Positions 1-8,242 of a DNA stretch of 11,043 nt are shown piece by piece. The number at the start of each line of letters is the position of its first letter. The first letter of the stretch is position 1. The notes beneath the pieces are model-generated. The model made no database searches and was not told where the DNA came from. It worked only from the letters and a program-made list of their open reading frames with translations. The position numbers were made by a program, and so were the translations under genes. The stretch is from contig CAMLNH010000055.1 in NCBI GenBank assembly GCA_946481355.1, positions 1 to 11,043 on the forward strand, written 5' to 3'. This DNA is from an uncultured Curvibacter sp. (GTDB taxonomy: Bacteria > Pseudomonadota > Gammaproteobacteria > Burkholderiales > Burkholderiaceae).

Positions 1-372
1 GGCACCCTGGTCAAGCGCAGCCGCACCGAGATCGAACGCGACATCGGCAACTACACCATCGTCGAACACGATGGCGTGATCTTCGCCTGCGCCGCGCTCT
101 ACCCCTACCCCGAGGCCAAGACGGCCGAGATGGCCGCGCTGACCGTCTCGCCCGAATCCCAGGGCCAGGGCGATGGCGAGAAGGTTTTGAAACGCGTCGA
201 GCAGCGCGCCAAGGCCATGGGCCTGGAGAGCATCTTCGTGCTGACCACGCGCACCATGCACTGGTTTATCAAGCGCGGCTTCCAGAACGTGGACCCGGAC
301 TGGCTGCCCGAGGCGCGCAAGCGCAAGTACAACTGGGACCGCAAATCCCAGGTTCTGGTCAAGAAGCTCTGA
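1..372 (+). CDS. argA: N-acetylglutamate synthase (amino-acid N-acetyltransferase), C-terminal GNAT domain, 5'-truncated by window edge
   Basis: Cytoplasmic enzyme that transfers acetyl from acetyl-CoA to glutamate, the first committed step of arginine biosynthesis. The reading frame is open from base 1 and ends at TGA 370-372, leaving the last 123 residues. This part is the GNAT acetyltransferase domain: beta strands around IVEHDGVIFACAALYPY, the acetyl-CoA pyrophosphate loop in VSPESQGQGDGEKVL, and the ArgA-like tail with HWFIKRGFQ and KYNWDRKSQVLVKKL. The amino-acid-kinase-like N-terminal domain usual for ArgA should lie to the left of the window. The apparent GTG start at 76 is internal. 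It converges on the histidine kinase gene with an 18 bp gap. A stand-alone GNAT enzyme (short ArgA) cannot be excluded because the 5' half is unseen. Recognition of the ArgA C-terminus is from family knowledge. Confidence 0.85.
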   Translation, partial: GTLVKRSRTEIERDIGNYTIVEHDGVIFACAALYPYPEAKTAEMAALTVSPESQGQGDGEKVLKRVEQRAKAMGLESIFVLTTRTMHWFIKRGFQNVDPDWLPEARKRKYNWDRKSQVLVKKL

Positions 373-390
373 ACGCAACGCCCGCGGGCT

Positions 391-3147
391 TCAGCTCGCG
401 CCGGGCTCGCAGGCCGGAGCCACACGCGGGATACGCAGCTCGAAGACCGAGCCCTGGCCCGGCTGACTGCGCAGGCTGATCTGGCCACCGAGCACGCGCG
501 TCACCGCATTGAAGACGATGTGCAGGCCCAGGCCTGTGCCACCCTGACCGAGCTTGGTGGTGAAAAACGGTTCGAAGACTTTTTTCTGCAGGGCCTCGGG
601 AATGCCCCGGCCGTTGTCGGCCACGCTGAAGACGATCTCGTCACCGTGGCCCGCTGCAGCGCTGATGGTGATGGTGCCGCCCTCGCGGCCGTCGAAGGCG
701 TGGTTGACGGCGTTGCTGACCAGGTTGGTCAGCACCTGGCCGAGGGCCCCGGGGTAGCTGTCCAGCACCAGGGCTTCGGGCACCTGCAGCTCGATGCGGC
801 AATGCATCTTGCGCAGCGTGGGCTGCAGGGTCAGCAGCACCTCGTCCACCACCTCGCGCAGCGCGAAGGAGCGCCGCTGTGAACTGGTCTGGTCCACCGC
901 CACCTGCTTGAAGCTGCGCACCAGCGCCGCGGCGCGCTGCAGGTTGCGCAGGCTGATGGAGCAGGCCATCTCCACCGCCTCGGCGAAGCGCTGCAGGTCC
1001 GAGTAGCGCATGGCATCGCGCGGCACGGCGCGGAACTCGCGCAGCCGTTCGTCGAGCGTGGTGATCGCCATCACGCCGTTGCCGATCGGCGTGTTGAGTT
1101 CGTGGGCCACACCGGCCACGAGGTTGCCCAGCGCGGCGAGCTTCTCCGATTCGACCAGCTGCTCCTGGGCGCGCTGCAGATTGAGCACGGTGCTCTCCAG
1201 GCGCTGGTTGGCCAGGCGCAGTTCCTCGGTACGAGTCTCCACGCGTTGTTCCAGCTCCGCGTTGAGCTGCTGCAGTTCGCGCTCGATGCGGCGCTGCTCG
1301 GTGATGTCCACCGTCATCATCAGCACCAGGCGTTCGCCCCCGATCTCGGTGATCAGCGCCGAGAGCCGGCACAGGATGGAGCGGCCCTGGCCGTCCAGGC
1401 ACCAGGTCTCGAAACCGTCGACCCCGCCGTCGGTTTCGATGCACTGTATGAAGCGCTGCCGGTCCGCGGGATCGGCCCAGAGCCCGAACTCCTGGCCGTT
1501 GCGGCCCAGAACCTCCTCGCGACTGCGCCGGTAGAGCTGCTCCCAGGCGCGGTTGACGTTGATCACCTGGTAGGACTGGCGCACATCGCACACCGACATG
1601 GGCGCGGGCGAGGCGTGGAAGATGGCTTCGAGCTTGAGCTCGTTGTCCAGCAGGGCCCGCTCGGCACGCATGCGCTGTGTGATGTCCACGTCCATGCAGA
1701 CAAAGAGCGGCTGCCCCGCCTCGCCCGGAATCGCAAAAGTGCTGGCCAGGATGCGGATGGGTGTGCCGTCGGCACGCTGCATGTCGAACTCGACCGGACC
1801 CACCGGCTGCCCCGTGCGCTCGATCTCCTGCAGCGTCTGCACGAACGCCACCGCGTTGGCCTGGCTCTGGTAGAGATTGAGCGTCCCGTCGGTGATGTTG
1901 CGCCCCACGGCCTGTTCGGTCGGGATGCCGTACATCTCGGCCGAGGCGTGGTTCCAGTACAGCACCTTGCCCTCGCGGTCGTACCACTGGATGGCCACCG
2001 AGGGCGTGTTCTCCAGCGTGGCCTTGAGGCGCGATTCGCTGCGCATGCGGGCCGCCTCGCGCTCGTCGATCACCCGGGTCATGCCGTCCAGGTCGGCCGC
2101 GAGCTGGCGGAACTCGGCCACCGCGCCCACGTCCTCATCACCGTTGGCCGGCGCGCCGCGGGCAATGCGGTGGGCCTTGTGCGCCAGCACGCGGAAGGGG
2201 CGGCTCAGGCGCGCGGCCCAGACCGGCGCCAGCATCAGGCTGATGATCAGCGAGCCACCATAGCCGAAGATCACGAGCAGCACCGTGAGCCGGTAGGTGT
2301 AGAGCGCCATGCCAGAAGGCAGGGCCGCGACGACGACCCAGCCCAGCTTGGTCGAGACCTCACCGCCCACCAGCAGGCGACGGCCCAGCACGTCCACATA
2401 AGGCGGAGGCACCTTGCCCTGCGCAATGGCCTGGAAGGCCGGATAGCCGCCGAAGTCGTTCACCGGCAGGGGCCTGGGGTGGGAACTGGCCAGCCGCTTG
2501 CCGCGCCGGTCCAGCACCAGCACGCTGGCCTCGTCGGTGTAGCCGATGGCCTTCATGATGGTGAGCAGGCGGTCCTGCGAGAGTTCGCCGATCACCATGC
2601 GTGAGCCGACCACCATGGCCACGCCCACGCTCATCTGGCCGCTGAGCACGGACAGATAGGTGTCGCTCCACAGCGGGGGCGGCGCGGGCTCATCGGGACG
2701 CTGCAGCGCGCGTTGCGCACGGTAGAGGCGGTTGGCCGAGAGATCCAACCCGCGCAGCGCCATGCCGCGCGTGACGATGCGCCGGCTCGGCAGGCCATAG
2801 GCCTCGACACGGCCGTCAGGACCGACCAGGGTCAGCGAGTCGAAGGTGGCGCCATCTCCCACGATGGCATCGAGCAGGAACTGCAGCTCGGCCGCGGGTC
2901 GCCGGGCCTGCACAGCGCGCAGCACGGGTTCGATCTGGTGCTCGACCGACTCGACGTAGCGGTCCAGCAGGCGGTTGGTTTCCTGCGCGGTGACACGGGC
3001 CTGCTCTCGCGCGCGCTGCTCCACCTGCGGCAGACGCACCAGCAGGATCAGCGTGGCCACGACGGTGAAGCTCAGCAGTGTGGCCGAGGCCAGCAGCAGG
3101 GCCAGCGAGGTGCGCAGGCTGATGGTGCGCGCGAGGAGGCGGCGCAT
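391..3147 (-). CDS. Membrane sensor histidine kinase: periplasmic sensor-HAMP-PAS-PAS-HisKA-HATPase
   Basis: A 918-residue inner-membrane kinase expected to autophosphorylate and pass phosphate to a separate response regulator. Segments in order: TM1 about 14-37; a periplasmic region about 40-280 that looks like a double Cache sensor; TM2 about 283-308; a HAMP-like linker about 308-362; PAS1 about 370-495; PAS2 about 500-618; a coiled coil about 618-668; HisKA with His682 in AHELNTPIGN; and a C-terminal ATPase with N box around NLVSNAVNHA (807-816), DNGRGIP (844-850), FEPFFTT (858-864) and GQGGTGLGL (867-875). All catalytic boxes are intact. There is no receiver domain, so a partner is needed; the response regulator two genes upstream is the obvious candidate. 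The start ATG lies 7 bp after the stop of the binding-protein gene. No clear Shine-Dalgarno is visible, so expression probably depends on coupling. The ligand is unknown. Confidence 0.92.
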   Translation of the reverse strand: MRRLLARTISLRTSLALLLASATLLSFTVVATLILLVRLPQVEQRAREQARVTAQETNRLLDRYVESVEHQIEPVLRAVQARRPAAELQFLLDAIVGDGATFDSLTLVGPDGRVEAYGLPSRRIVTRGMALRGLDLSANRLYRAQRALQRPDEPAPPPLWSDTYLSVLSGQMSVGVAMVVGSRMVIGELSQDRLLTIMKAIGYTDEASVLVLDRRGKRLASSHPRPLPVNDFGGYPAFQAIAQGKVPPPYVDVLGRRLLVGGEVSTKLGWVVVAALPSGMALYTYRLTVLLVIFGYGGSLIISLMLAPVWAARLSRPFRVLAHKAHRIARGAPANGDEDVGAVAEFRQLAADLDGMTRVIDEREAARMRSESRLKATLENTPSVAIQWYDREGKVLYWNHASAEMYGIPTEQAVGRNITDGTLNLYQSQANAVAFVQTLQEIERTGQPVGPVEFDMQRADGTPIRILASTFAIPGEAGQPLFVCMDVDITQRMRAERALLDNELKLEAIFHASPAPMSVCDVRQSYQVINVNRAWEQLYRRSREEVLGRNGQEFGLWADPADRQRFIQCIETDGGVDGFETWCLDGQGRSILCRLSALITEIGGERLVLMMTVDITEQRRIERELQQLNAELEQRVETRTEELRLANQRLESTVLNLQRAQEQLVESEKLAALGNLVAGVAHELNTPIGNGVMAITTLDERLREFRAVPRDAMRYSDLQRFAEAVEMACSISLRNLQRAAALVRSFKQVAVDQTSSQRRSFALREVVDEVLLTLQPTLRKMHCRIELQVPEALVLDSYPGALGQVLTNLVSNAVNHAFDGREGGTITISAAAGHGDEIVFSVADNGRGIPEALQKKVFEPFFTTKLGQGGTGLGLHIVFNAVTRVLGGQISLRSQPGQGSVFELRIPRVAPACEPGAS

Positions 3148-3154
3148 GGCGTGT

Positions 3155-4282
3155 TCAGTTCACGGCCACAAAGCGGCCGCCCTTGACGATGGTGATGTAG
3201 TTGCGCCGCTGCACGTCGCCATAAAGGTCGAAGTTCCAGCGCTCCTGCAAGCCCTCGTAGGGGCCGGCCTGCAGCAAGGCCTGCTTGACGCTCTGGTCGG
3301 ACCGCTGTAAGCGCAAGGCCTGGATCAGCGCCTGGGTGGCGTCGTAGGACGCAATGCTGGCAAAGCCCGGCTCCTGCGCGAAGCGTTCGCGGTAGGCACG
3401 CAAAAAGGCCTGGTAACGCGGGGTCGCGAGTTCGCGGTTGAAGAGCTGGATGGAAGACATGCCTTCCACCTCGCGCCCCCCCAGCTCCAGCAGTTGCTCG
3501 GTGGCCGACCAGGTAACGCCCAGCGCGGGCAGGCGCCAGCCCGCCTGACGGACCAGCAGCAGCAGGCGCACCGTGTCCACGGCGTTGGCCACGTAGATGA
3601 TGGCGTCGGCCTCGCGCCCGCGCAGCTGGCGCACGGCCTGCTGGTAGCTGTCTTCCTGGCCGGAGCTGAAAGGCACGGCCTGCACCAGCTGGCCGCCGTG
3701 GGTGCCGATGGCCTGGCGGTAGACCGACAGCCAGTCTTCGCTGTAGCTGCTGTTGCGCGTGTCGTAGAGCGCCAGCACGCGCCGCAAGCCCCGGCTGGCG
3801 TGGTAGTGCGCCGCCTGGCGGGCGTTGTGCTGCGTGGATGTCAGCGCCATGAAGAGCATGTCGTCGCGCCCCAGCAGGCGGCTGGCCGAGACCGTGGGGC
3901 TGACGAGCACGAGGTTGGCCCGGGCGCTTGCGGGCAGCACGGCTTCGGCCATCGAGCTGGTCATGGGGCCGATGATGGCGACCACGCCGTCGCGCTCGAA
4001 GTCGGTCATCGCCGCGCGGGCCTTGTCCGGGTCCTGCGCATCGTCGCGCGGCAGCAGTTCGAGCAGACGGCCATGGACGCCACCCTCGGTGTTGCATTGC
4101 TCCACGGCCAGCTGGGCACCAGCGCGTGCGGCCTCGCCCAGGTCGGCCACGCTGCCGCTGAGCCCGCCCAGCAGACCGATGCGCAACGTGGGCTCAGGCC
4201 CGCAGGCACTGAGCAGCGGCACCAGCGCCGCGCCCAGCAGGAGACGGCGGCGCCGCGTGCGCAGGGCGTGCAGCTGCGGCAT
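3155..4282 (-). CDS. Periplasmic ligand-binding lipoprotein, branched-chain amino acid/amide type (type I periplasmic-binding fold)
   Basis: A 375-residue extracytoplasmic receptor of the LivJ/AmiC-like Peripla_BP family. The N-terminus has an arginine cluster (RTRRRR, residues 8-13), a hydrophobic stretch and the lipobox LSAC with Cys27, so it should be a lipid-anchored periplasmic protein; the arginines leave a Tat route possible. Family features follow: a first strand IGLLGGLSGS (35-44), VEQCNTEGGVHGR (60-72) typical of the N-terminal lobe, IGPMTSS (104-110) and VSPTVSA (127-133) at the expected ligand-cleft positions. It begins inside the stop codon of the response-regulator gene (TGATG) and is followed 7 bp later by the sensor kinase. 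No ABC permease or ATPase gene is in the window. I infer a sensory co-receptor for the kinase rather than a transporter subunit, by analogy with LuxP-LuxQ and TorT-TorS. The ligand cannot be read from the sequence. Confidence 0.88.
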   Translation of the reverse strand: MPQLHALRTRRRRLLLGAALVPLLSACGPEPTLRIGLLGGLSGSVADLGEAARAGAQLAVEQCNTEGGVHGRLLELLPRDDAQDPDKARAAMTDFERDGVVAIIGPMTSSMAEAVLPASARANLVLVSPTVSASRLLGRDDMLFMALTSTQHNARQAAHYHASRGLRRVLALYDTRNSSYSEDWLSVYRQAIGTHGGQLVQAVPFSSGQEDSYQQAVRQLRGREADAIIYVANAVDTVRLLLLVRQAGWRLPALGVTWSATEQLLELGGREVEGMSSIQLFNRELATPRYQAFLRAYRERFAQEPGFASIASYDATQALIQALRLQRSDQSVKQALLQAGPYEGLQERWNFDLYGDVQRRNYITIVKGGRFVAVN

Positions 4283-6507
4283 CAGCAGCGGCCCCCGCAG
4301 GCGGCCAGCCAGGCCAGCAACTCATCGAGGGGCATGGGCTTGGCATAGAGGTAGCCCTGGGCTTCGTGGCAGCCCAGGCCGCGCAGGTAATCGGCCTGCT
4401 CGCGCGTCTCCACCCCCTCGGCCAGCACACTCAGGCCGAGCTGCTGGCCCAGCGGAATCACCAGCTCGGCGATGCGTGCGCCGCGGGTCTGGGTGTTGAG
4501 CACCTGCACGAAGGAGCGGTCGATCTTGAGGCGGTCCACGGGCAGGCGGTCCAGATAGGCCAGCGAGGAGTAGCCGGTGCCGAAGTCGTCGATGGCGATG
4601 CTGACACCGCGCTCGCGGATGCGCTGCAGCAGCGGCTCGACCTGGTCCGCGCCCATGATGGCCACCGATTCAGTGATCTCCAGCTCCAGCAGGCCGGCGC
4701 TGCCGGGCTCCTGCGCCAGGGCGGCTTCGAGGTCGGCCGCGAAGTCCGGGTGCGAGAACTGCTGGCCCGAGACGTTGACCGACATGCGCAGCCCTTCATG
4801 CCCCTGGGCACGCAGCGTCTGCAGGGCGCGCAGGGCGTCGCGCAGCACCCAGGCGCCGAGCTCGATGATCAAACCCGAACTCTCGGCGATGGGCAGGAAG
4901 CGGTCGGGCGGGATGTAGCGTCCGTCTTCGGCGCGCCAGCGCAGCAGCGCCTCGACACCGGTGACGCGGCCGGTGTCCAGCGCCACCTGGGGCTGGTAGA
5001 CCAGAAACAGGCGCTCGCGCTGGAAGGCCTGGCGCAGGGCATGCAGCAAGCGGGTGTGCTCGCGCGTTTCGCGCGCCGAGGACAGGGTGTACCAAGCGTC
5101 CTGGCCGTGGCCCCCCATCTTGGCACGCTTGAGTGCGATCCAGGCTTCCTTGAGCAGGTCTGCGCCTGTCACACCCTGGGCTTCGCGCAGGCGCACGGCA
5201 CCGATGGACACGCTGACCACATGGGCCGCGTCGTCGAAGACGAAGCTCTGGGCGAGCAGGCGGCGCAGGGCGGCTGGTTGCACCACGGACTCGGCGCCCC
5301 AGACCGCGAAGGTGTCGTTGCTGACACGGGCCAGCACCGTGGGCGGCGGCAGGGCATGCTGCAGGCGCTGGACCGCAATCTGCAACAGGCGGTCGCCGTA
5401 GGCATGGCCGAACATGTCGTTGATGCCCGAGAAGTGGTCGATGTCGACCAGCGCGAGCACGGTCGCGTCCATGCAGGCTGTATCGCTGCGGCAATCCTCC
5501 AGTTGCTGGACCAGGGCCGTGCGGTTGTGCAGGCCGGTGAGCGCATCGCGGTAGGCGGCATGGTGCAGACGGTCGAGCAGACGCAGGTTCTGCCACTCCA
5601 CGGTCATGTGGGTGCAGAAGACGTCGAGCATGTGCAGGTCCACATCCTGCATGCGGGCCGCAGGCAGGTGCACGAAGGCGGCCATCTCGCCACCCTGCGC
5701 GTGCCGCAGGTACAGGGCCATGCCTTCGGCACCGGCCAGGCAACGGCGCGCCTGCAGGCAGCGCTCCAGTTGTTCGCGCACAGCCGTGTCTGTGGCTGCC
5801 GGCGGACCGACGTGGCCCGGCGCATCGGTGTAGCGCCCGGCAGCAGCCTGCAGCAGCAGCGGTGCGTCCGCCCCGGCACGCTCGACCAGAAAACCGTCGG
5901 GCGGCACACCGAAATAGGCGGCCAGCATGAGCAGCAGATCGCTGGCATCGGGGATGCGATCCTCTCCGGCATAGGACTTGATGCGCCGCCCGCTGTCGAT
6001 GATCTTCTGCAGGCTTTCGCGGGCCTGATTCGCCTGGCACAGCTGGGCATAGGTGCGCAGCGCGACCGACAGCGCCGCGTAGAGCTTGGTCTGGGTCAGC
6101 TCGCTCTTGGCCTTGTAGTCGTTGATCTCGTAACGGCGGATGGTGTCGATCTCGGGCGCATAGCCCGGCTGGCCGGTGCGCAGGATGATGCGGGTGCAGG
6201 ACAGGCCCAGCTCGCCACGGATGCGGGCGATGATGTCCAGGCCCGCAGTCGGCGTCTCCATGACCACGTCGAGCAGCACCACGGCGATGTCGGGCTCGAC
6301 GGCCAGCAGGCGCAGGGCCTCGGCGCTGGAATAGGCGTGCAGCAGCTCCAGCGGGCGATCTGCCACCTGAAGATGGGCCAGGGCAAAACCCGTGGCCTGG
6401 TGCACCTCGGGATCGTCGTCCACCACCAGGATGCGCCAAGGTGACAGACCCGCTGCGGGCGTTGCGGGCTCCTCCTGGAAGACGACCTGGGCATTCAAGG
6501 CATTCAT
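4282..6507 (-). CDS. Response regulator REC-DUF3369-(degenerate GGDEF)-EAL, probable c-di-GMP phosphodiesterase
   Basis: A 741-residue cytoplasmic output protein. The receiver domain (about 24-150) has the acidic cluster Asp30-Asp32, phosphoacceptor Asp80 in VVLLDVV, Thr111 and the conserved lysine in NDYKAK (about 132). DUF3369 follows at about 155-315. The GGDEF-like domain (about 318-478) keeps DALTGLHNR but reads SNDTF (396-400) where GGDEF should be and lacks the upstream RxxD inhibitory site, so cyclase activity is unlikely. The EAL domain (about 485-735) is complete: Glu519 in GVEAL, Asn578 in NVSGQQF, Glu610 in LELEITES, Asp640-Asp641 in DDFGTGYSS, Lys661 in KIDRSF, Glu697 in LAEGVE and Gln717 in AQGYLYAKP. 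I therefore expect c-di-GMP hydrolysis controlled by phosphorylation. It is the first gene of the operon. Its stop shares one base with the next start (TGATG). The Shine-Dalgarno before ATG 6507 is weak and no convincing promoter was seen in the 94 bp upstream gap. Confidence 0.93.
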   Translation of the reverse strand: MNALNAQVVFQEEPATPAAGLSPWRILVVDDDPEVHQATGFALAHLQVADRPLELLHAYSSAEALRLLAVEPDIAVVLLDVVMETPTAGLDIIARIRGELGLSCTRIILRTGQPGYAPEIDTIRRYEINDYKAKSELTQTKLYAALSVALRTYAQLCQANQARESLQKIIDSGRRIKSYAGEDRIPDASDLLLMLAAYFGVPPDGFLVERAGADAPLLLQAAAGRYTDAPGHVGPPAATDTAVREQLERCLQARRCLAGAEGMALYLRHAQGGEMAAFVHLPAARMQDVDLHMLDVFCTHMTVEWQNLRLLDRLHHAAYRDALTGLHNRTALVQQLEDCRSDTACMDATVLALVDIDHFSGINDMFGHAYGDRLLQIAVQRLQHALPPPTVLARVSNDTFAVWGAESVVQPAALRRLLAQSFVFDDAAHVVSVSIGAVRLREAQGVTGADLLKEAWIALKRAKMGGHGQDAWYTLSSARETREHTRLLHALRQAFQRERLFLVYQPQVALDTGRVTGVEALLRWRAEDGRYIPPDRFLPIAESSGLIIELGAWVLRDALRALQTLRAQGHEGLRMSVNVSGQQFSHPDFAADLEAALAQEPGSAGLLELEITESVAIMGADQVEPLLQRIRERGVSIAIDDFGTGYSSLAYLDRLPVDRLKIDRSFVQVLNTQTRGARIAELVIPLGQQLGLSVLAEGVETREQADYLRGLGCHEAQGYLYAKPMPLDELLAWLAACGGRC

Positions 6508-6601
6508 GACGGTCTCGCTGTTGACCCCATGCTAAGCCGGCGCAACAGGCCGTCCGGCACGGCGGGGACAGGAATCCCTGGAAATGTGAACTTTTCCTCC
6601 C

Positions 6602-8161
6602 TCAGGACCGGCCCAGCGCCAGCGGCGCCGATTCGTGCTGCAGCCGGAAGATCGACACCGCCTGCACCAGCTCCTGGGCCTGGACCCTCAGGCTGCCAGC
6701 CGCCGCTGCCATCTGCTCGACCAGGGCGGCGTTCTGCTGCGTGGCCTGGTCCATCTGCGTCACGGCCTCGCCGATCTGCGCCACGCCCTGGCTCTGCTCG
6801 GAGCTGGCCGAACTGATCTCGCCCATGATGTCGGTCACGCGACGGATGCTGCTGACCACCTCGCCCATGGTGCTGCCCGCATGGCCGACCTGGGCGTTGC
6901 CTTGCTCTACCCGGCCCACGCTCTCGTTGATGAGCTGCTTGATTTCTTTTGCGGCCTCGGCGCTGCGCCCGGCCAGGTTGCGCACTTCGCTGGCCACCAC
7001 GGCAAAGCCTCGGCCCTGCTCGCCGGCACGCGCGGCTTCCACCGCCGCGTTGAGCGCCAGGATGTTGGTCTGGAAGGCGATGCCGTCGATGACGTTGATG
7101 ATGTCGGCGATCTTCTTGCTGCTCTCGCTGATGCCCTGCATGGTCGTCACCACCTCGGAGACGACGCTGCCTCCCTGCACGGCCACGGTGCTGGCGCTCT
7201 GGGCCAGCTGGTTGGCCTGGCGCGCATTGTCGGCGTTCTGCCTCACGGTGGACGACAGCTCTTCCATGCTGGCCGCGGTCTGCTCCAGCGCGCTGGCCTG
7301 GCTCTCGGTGCGTGCCGACAGGTCCAGATTGCCCTGGGCGATCTCGGCGCTGGCCGTGGAGACGGAATCAGAGCTCTGGCGCACACGCGTCACCACCTCG
7401 ACCAGGGCGATGCGCATGGTTTCCAGCGAACGCAGCAGATCGGCCAGCTCGTCACGCCCCCGGGCCTCGATCACCACCGCCAGGTTGCCGCGCGCGATCT
7501 CCTCGGTATGGGCCACGGCCTGCGCAATGGGACGCAGCAGGGAGCGCGTGAGCCAGAACATCAGCCCCACACTGATGGCGCAGACGATGAGCACCAGCAC
7601 GATGCTCACGGTCACGGCCTGGCTGCCCTGCGCGCGGGCTTCGGCGGCGATGGCCTGGGCATCCTCGGCAATCTGCTTGCTGGCCTCGTCGAGCAGGCGC
7701 GCGGGGGCACGGTCCATGCCGCTGACGGCCCGGTCGCCCTCGCTGTGGCTGTAGCCCGCGGTCTTGTAGGCCTCCAGACCCTGGCGGTAGCCTGCGCCCA
7801 TCTTCTGGTGTTCCTGCAGGAACTGTTCGACCAGGCCGCGCGCCTGGCCTGGCTGCAGATCGGCCAGCAATTCGCGACCGAGTTTGGCCACCTCCTGCTC
7901 GGTCTTCGTGAAGCTGGTCCAGTAGCGATCGAGCTGTTTGGGATCGCCGCCGCGCAGCAGCACGTTCTTCCATTCCTGTACCTGGGTCTTGAAGGTGCTG
8001 AGCATGGCCGCCGAGTGACGCTCATGCTGGCTGGCTGCGGCCACCTGCACCTCGAAGACCTGCAGCGAGCGCTGCAGCCGGTAGATGCCGAAGAAGCTGG
8101 CCGCGAGCAGCAGGCCGATGAGCACCGCAATCGTGAGCGGGAGCCGGACTCGGATCTTCAT
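6602..8161 (-). CDS. Methyl-accepting chemotaxis protein, complete, no docking pentapeptide
   Basis: A 519-residue inner-membrane chemoreceptor that senses a periplasmic signal and controls CheA through a cytoplasmic hairpin. TM1 is about 10-27. The periplasmic domain, about 28-182, is helical and probably a four-helix bundle of the Tar/4HB type. TM2 is about 184-205, HAMP about 206-258 and the MCP signalling domain about 265-500. The hairpin tip region is highly conserved ([42 protein letters not shown]). The C-terminus ends in [12 protein letters not shown] without an xWxxF pentapeptide, unlike the second MCP here, so it would rely on other receptors or on direct binding for CheR/CheB. The start ATG at 8161 has a good Shine-Dalgarno, GAGAGGA, 6 nt upstream, and a promoter lies just before it. 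The ligand is unknown. Confidence 0.95.
   Translation of the reverse strand: MKIRVRLPLTIAVLIGLLLAASFFGIYRLQRSLQVFEVQVAAASQHERHSAAMLSTFKTQVQEWKNVLLRGGDPKQLDRYWTSFTKTEQEVAKLGRELLADLQPGQARGLVEQFLQEHQKMGAGYRQGLEAYKTAGYSHSEGDRAVSGMDRAPARLLDEASKQIAEDAQAIAAEARAQGSQAVTVSIVLVLIVCAISVGLMFWLTRSLLRPIAQAVAHTEEIARGNLAVVIEARGRDELADLLRSLETMRIALVEVVTRVRQSSDSVSTASAEIAQGNLDLSARTESQASALEQTAASMEELSSTVRQNADNARQANQLAQSASTVAVQGGSVVSEVVTTMQGISESSKKIADIINVIDGIAFQTNILALNAAVEAARAGEQGRGFAVVASEVRNLAGRSAEAAKEIKQLINESVGRVEQGNAQVGHAGSTMGEVVSSIRRVTDIMGEISSASSEQSQGVAQIGEAVTQMDQATQQNAALVEQMAAAAGSLRVQAQELVQAVSIFRLQHESAPLALGRS
6641..7326. repeat. Direct-repeat copy 1: MCP signalling-domain DNA shared with 10358-11043
   Basis: The coding DNA of the signalling domain of this MCP aligns without gaps to 10358-11043 at a constant offset of 3717 bp in the same orientation. 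In stretches compared by eye, identity is roughly 80-90%, with exact runs of more than 20 bases, for example around the segment encoding the [20 protein letters not shown] motif. The second copy is cut by the window edge, so the real repeat may be longer. It reflects paralogy of two chemoreceptors, possibly kept similar by gene conversion. Confidence 0.8.
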
Positions 8162-8167
8162 GATTCA

Positions 8168-8174
8168 TCCTCTC
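8168..8174 (-). promoter_or_regulatory. Ribosome binding site of the complete MCP gene
   Basis: The minus strand reads GAGAGGA, then 6 nt, then ATG at 8161-8159. It is a good purine-rich Shine-Dalgarno at normal spacing and fixes the start of the chemoreceptor. Confidence 0.8.
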
Positions 8175-8180
8175 GGCGCG

Positions 8181-8242
8181 GAAGCTGCGCGAGCTGATTA
8201 TTCCCCGCCGACCCCGAATGGACAAGGGCCGCACGCAGCTTC
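8181..8242. repeat. 9-bp perfect inverted repeat flanking the MCP promoter
   Basis: GAAGCTGCG at 8181-8189 and its exact reverse complement CGCAGCTTC at 8234-8242 lie 44 bp apart and bracket the -35/-10 elements. The right arm overlaps the beta-lactamase stop codon (8241-8243) and the left arm falls near the predicted transcript start. It could be an operator pair or a long-loop RNA stem at the end of the bla message, or chance. Confidence 0.35.
8197..8225 (-). promoter_or_regulatory. Sigma-70-like promoter for the complete MCP gene
   Basis: On the minus strand the -35 element is TTGTCC (8225-8220, 4 of 6 matches to TTGACA), the spacer is exactly 17 bp, and the -10 is AATAAT (8202-8197, 5 of 6 matches to TATAAT). 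The -10 stands out as an AT-rich island in very GC-rich DNA. Initiation near 8190 would leave a leader of about 30 nt including the Shine-Dalgarno. It lies between the beta-lactamase stop and the MCP start, so the receptor can be transcribed independently of bla. I saw no FliA (sigma-28) type motif. Confidence 0.6.

Noticed and set aside
373..400. GCCCGCGGGC palindrome at about 380-389 between argA and the kinase gene as a possible terminator.
   Set aside because: The palindrome leaves almost no loop and is not followed by a T-run on either strand.
4366..6444. A long open frame (about 690 codons) on the plus strand opposite the GGDEF-EAL regulator; similar long antisense frames at 1102-2604 and 6635-8197.
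   Set aside because: They lie wholly antisense to strongly recognisable genes, show low-complexity His/Gln/Ala/Gly-rich products without domains, and are expected in GC-rich DNA with strong third-position bias.
6508..6601. Possible terminator for the complete MCP (GCCGT-GCCGG-ACGGC on the minus strand) and a promoter for the signalling operon.
   Set aside because: The stem is only 5 bp with no U-tract, and no -35/-10 pair with 16-18 bp spacing was found; the region is left unassigned.
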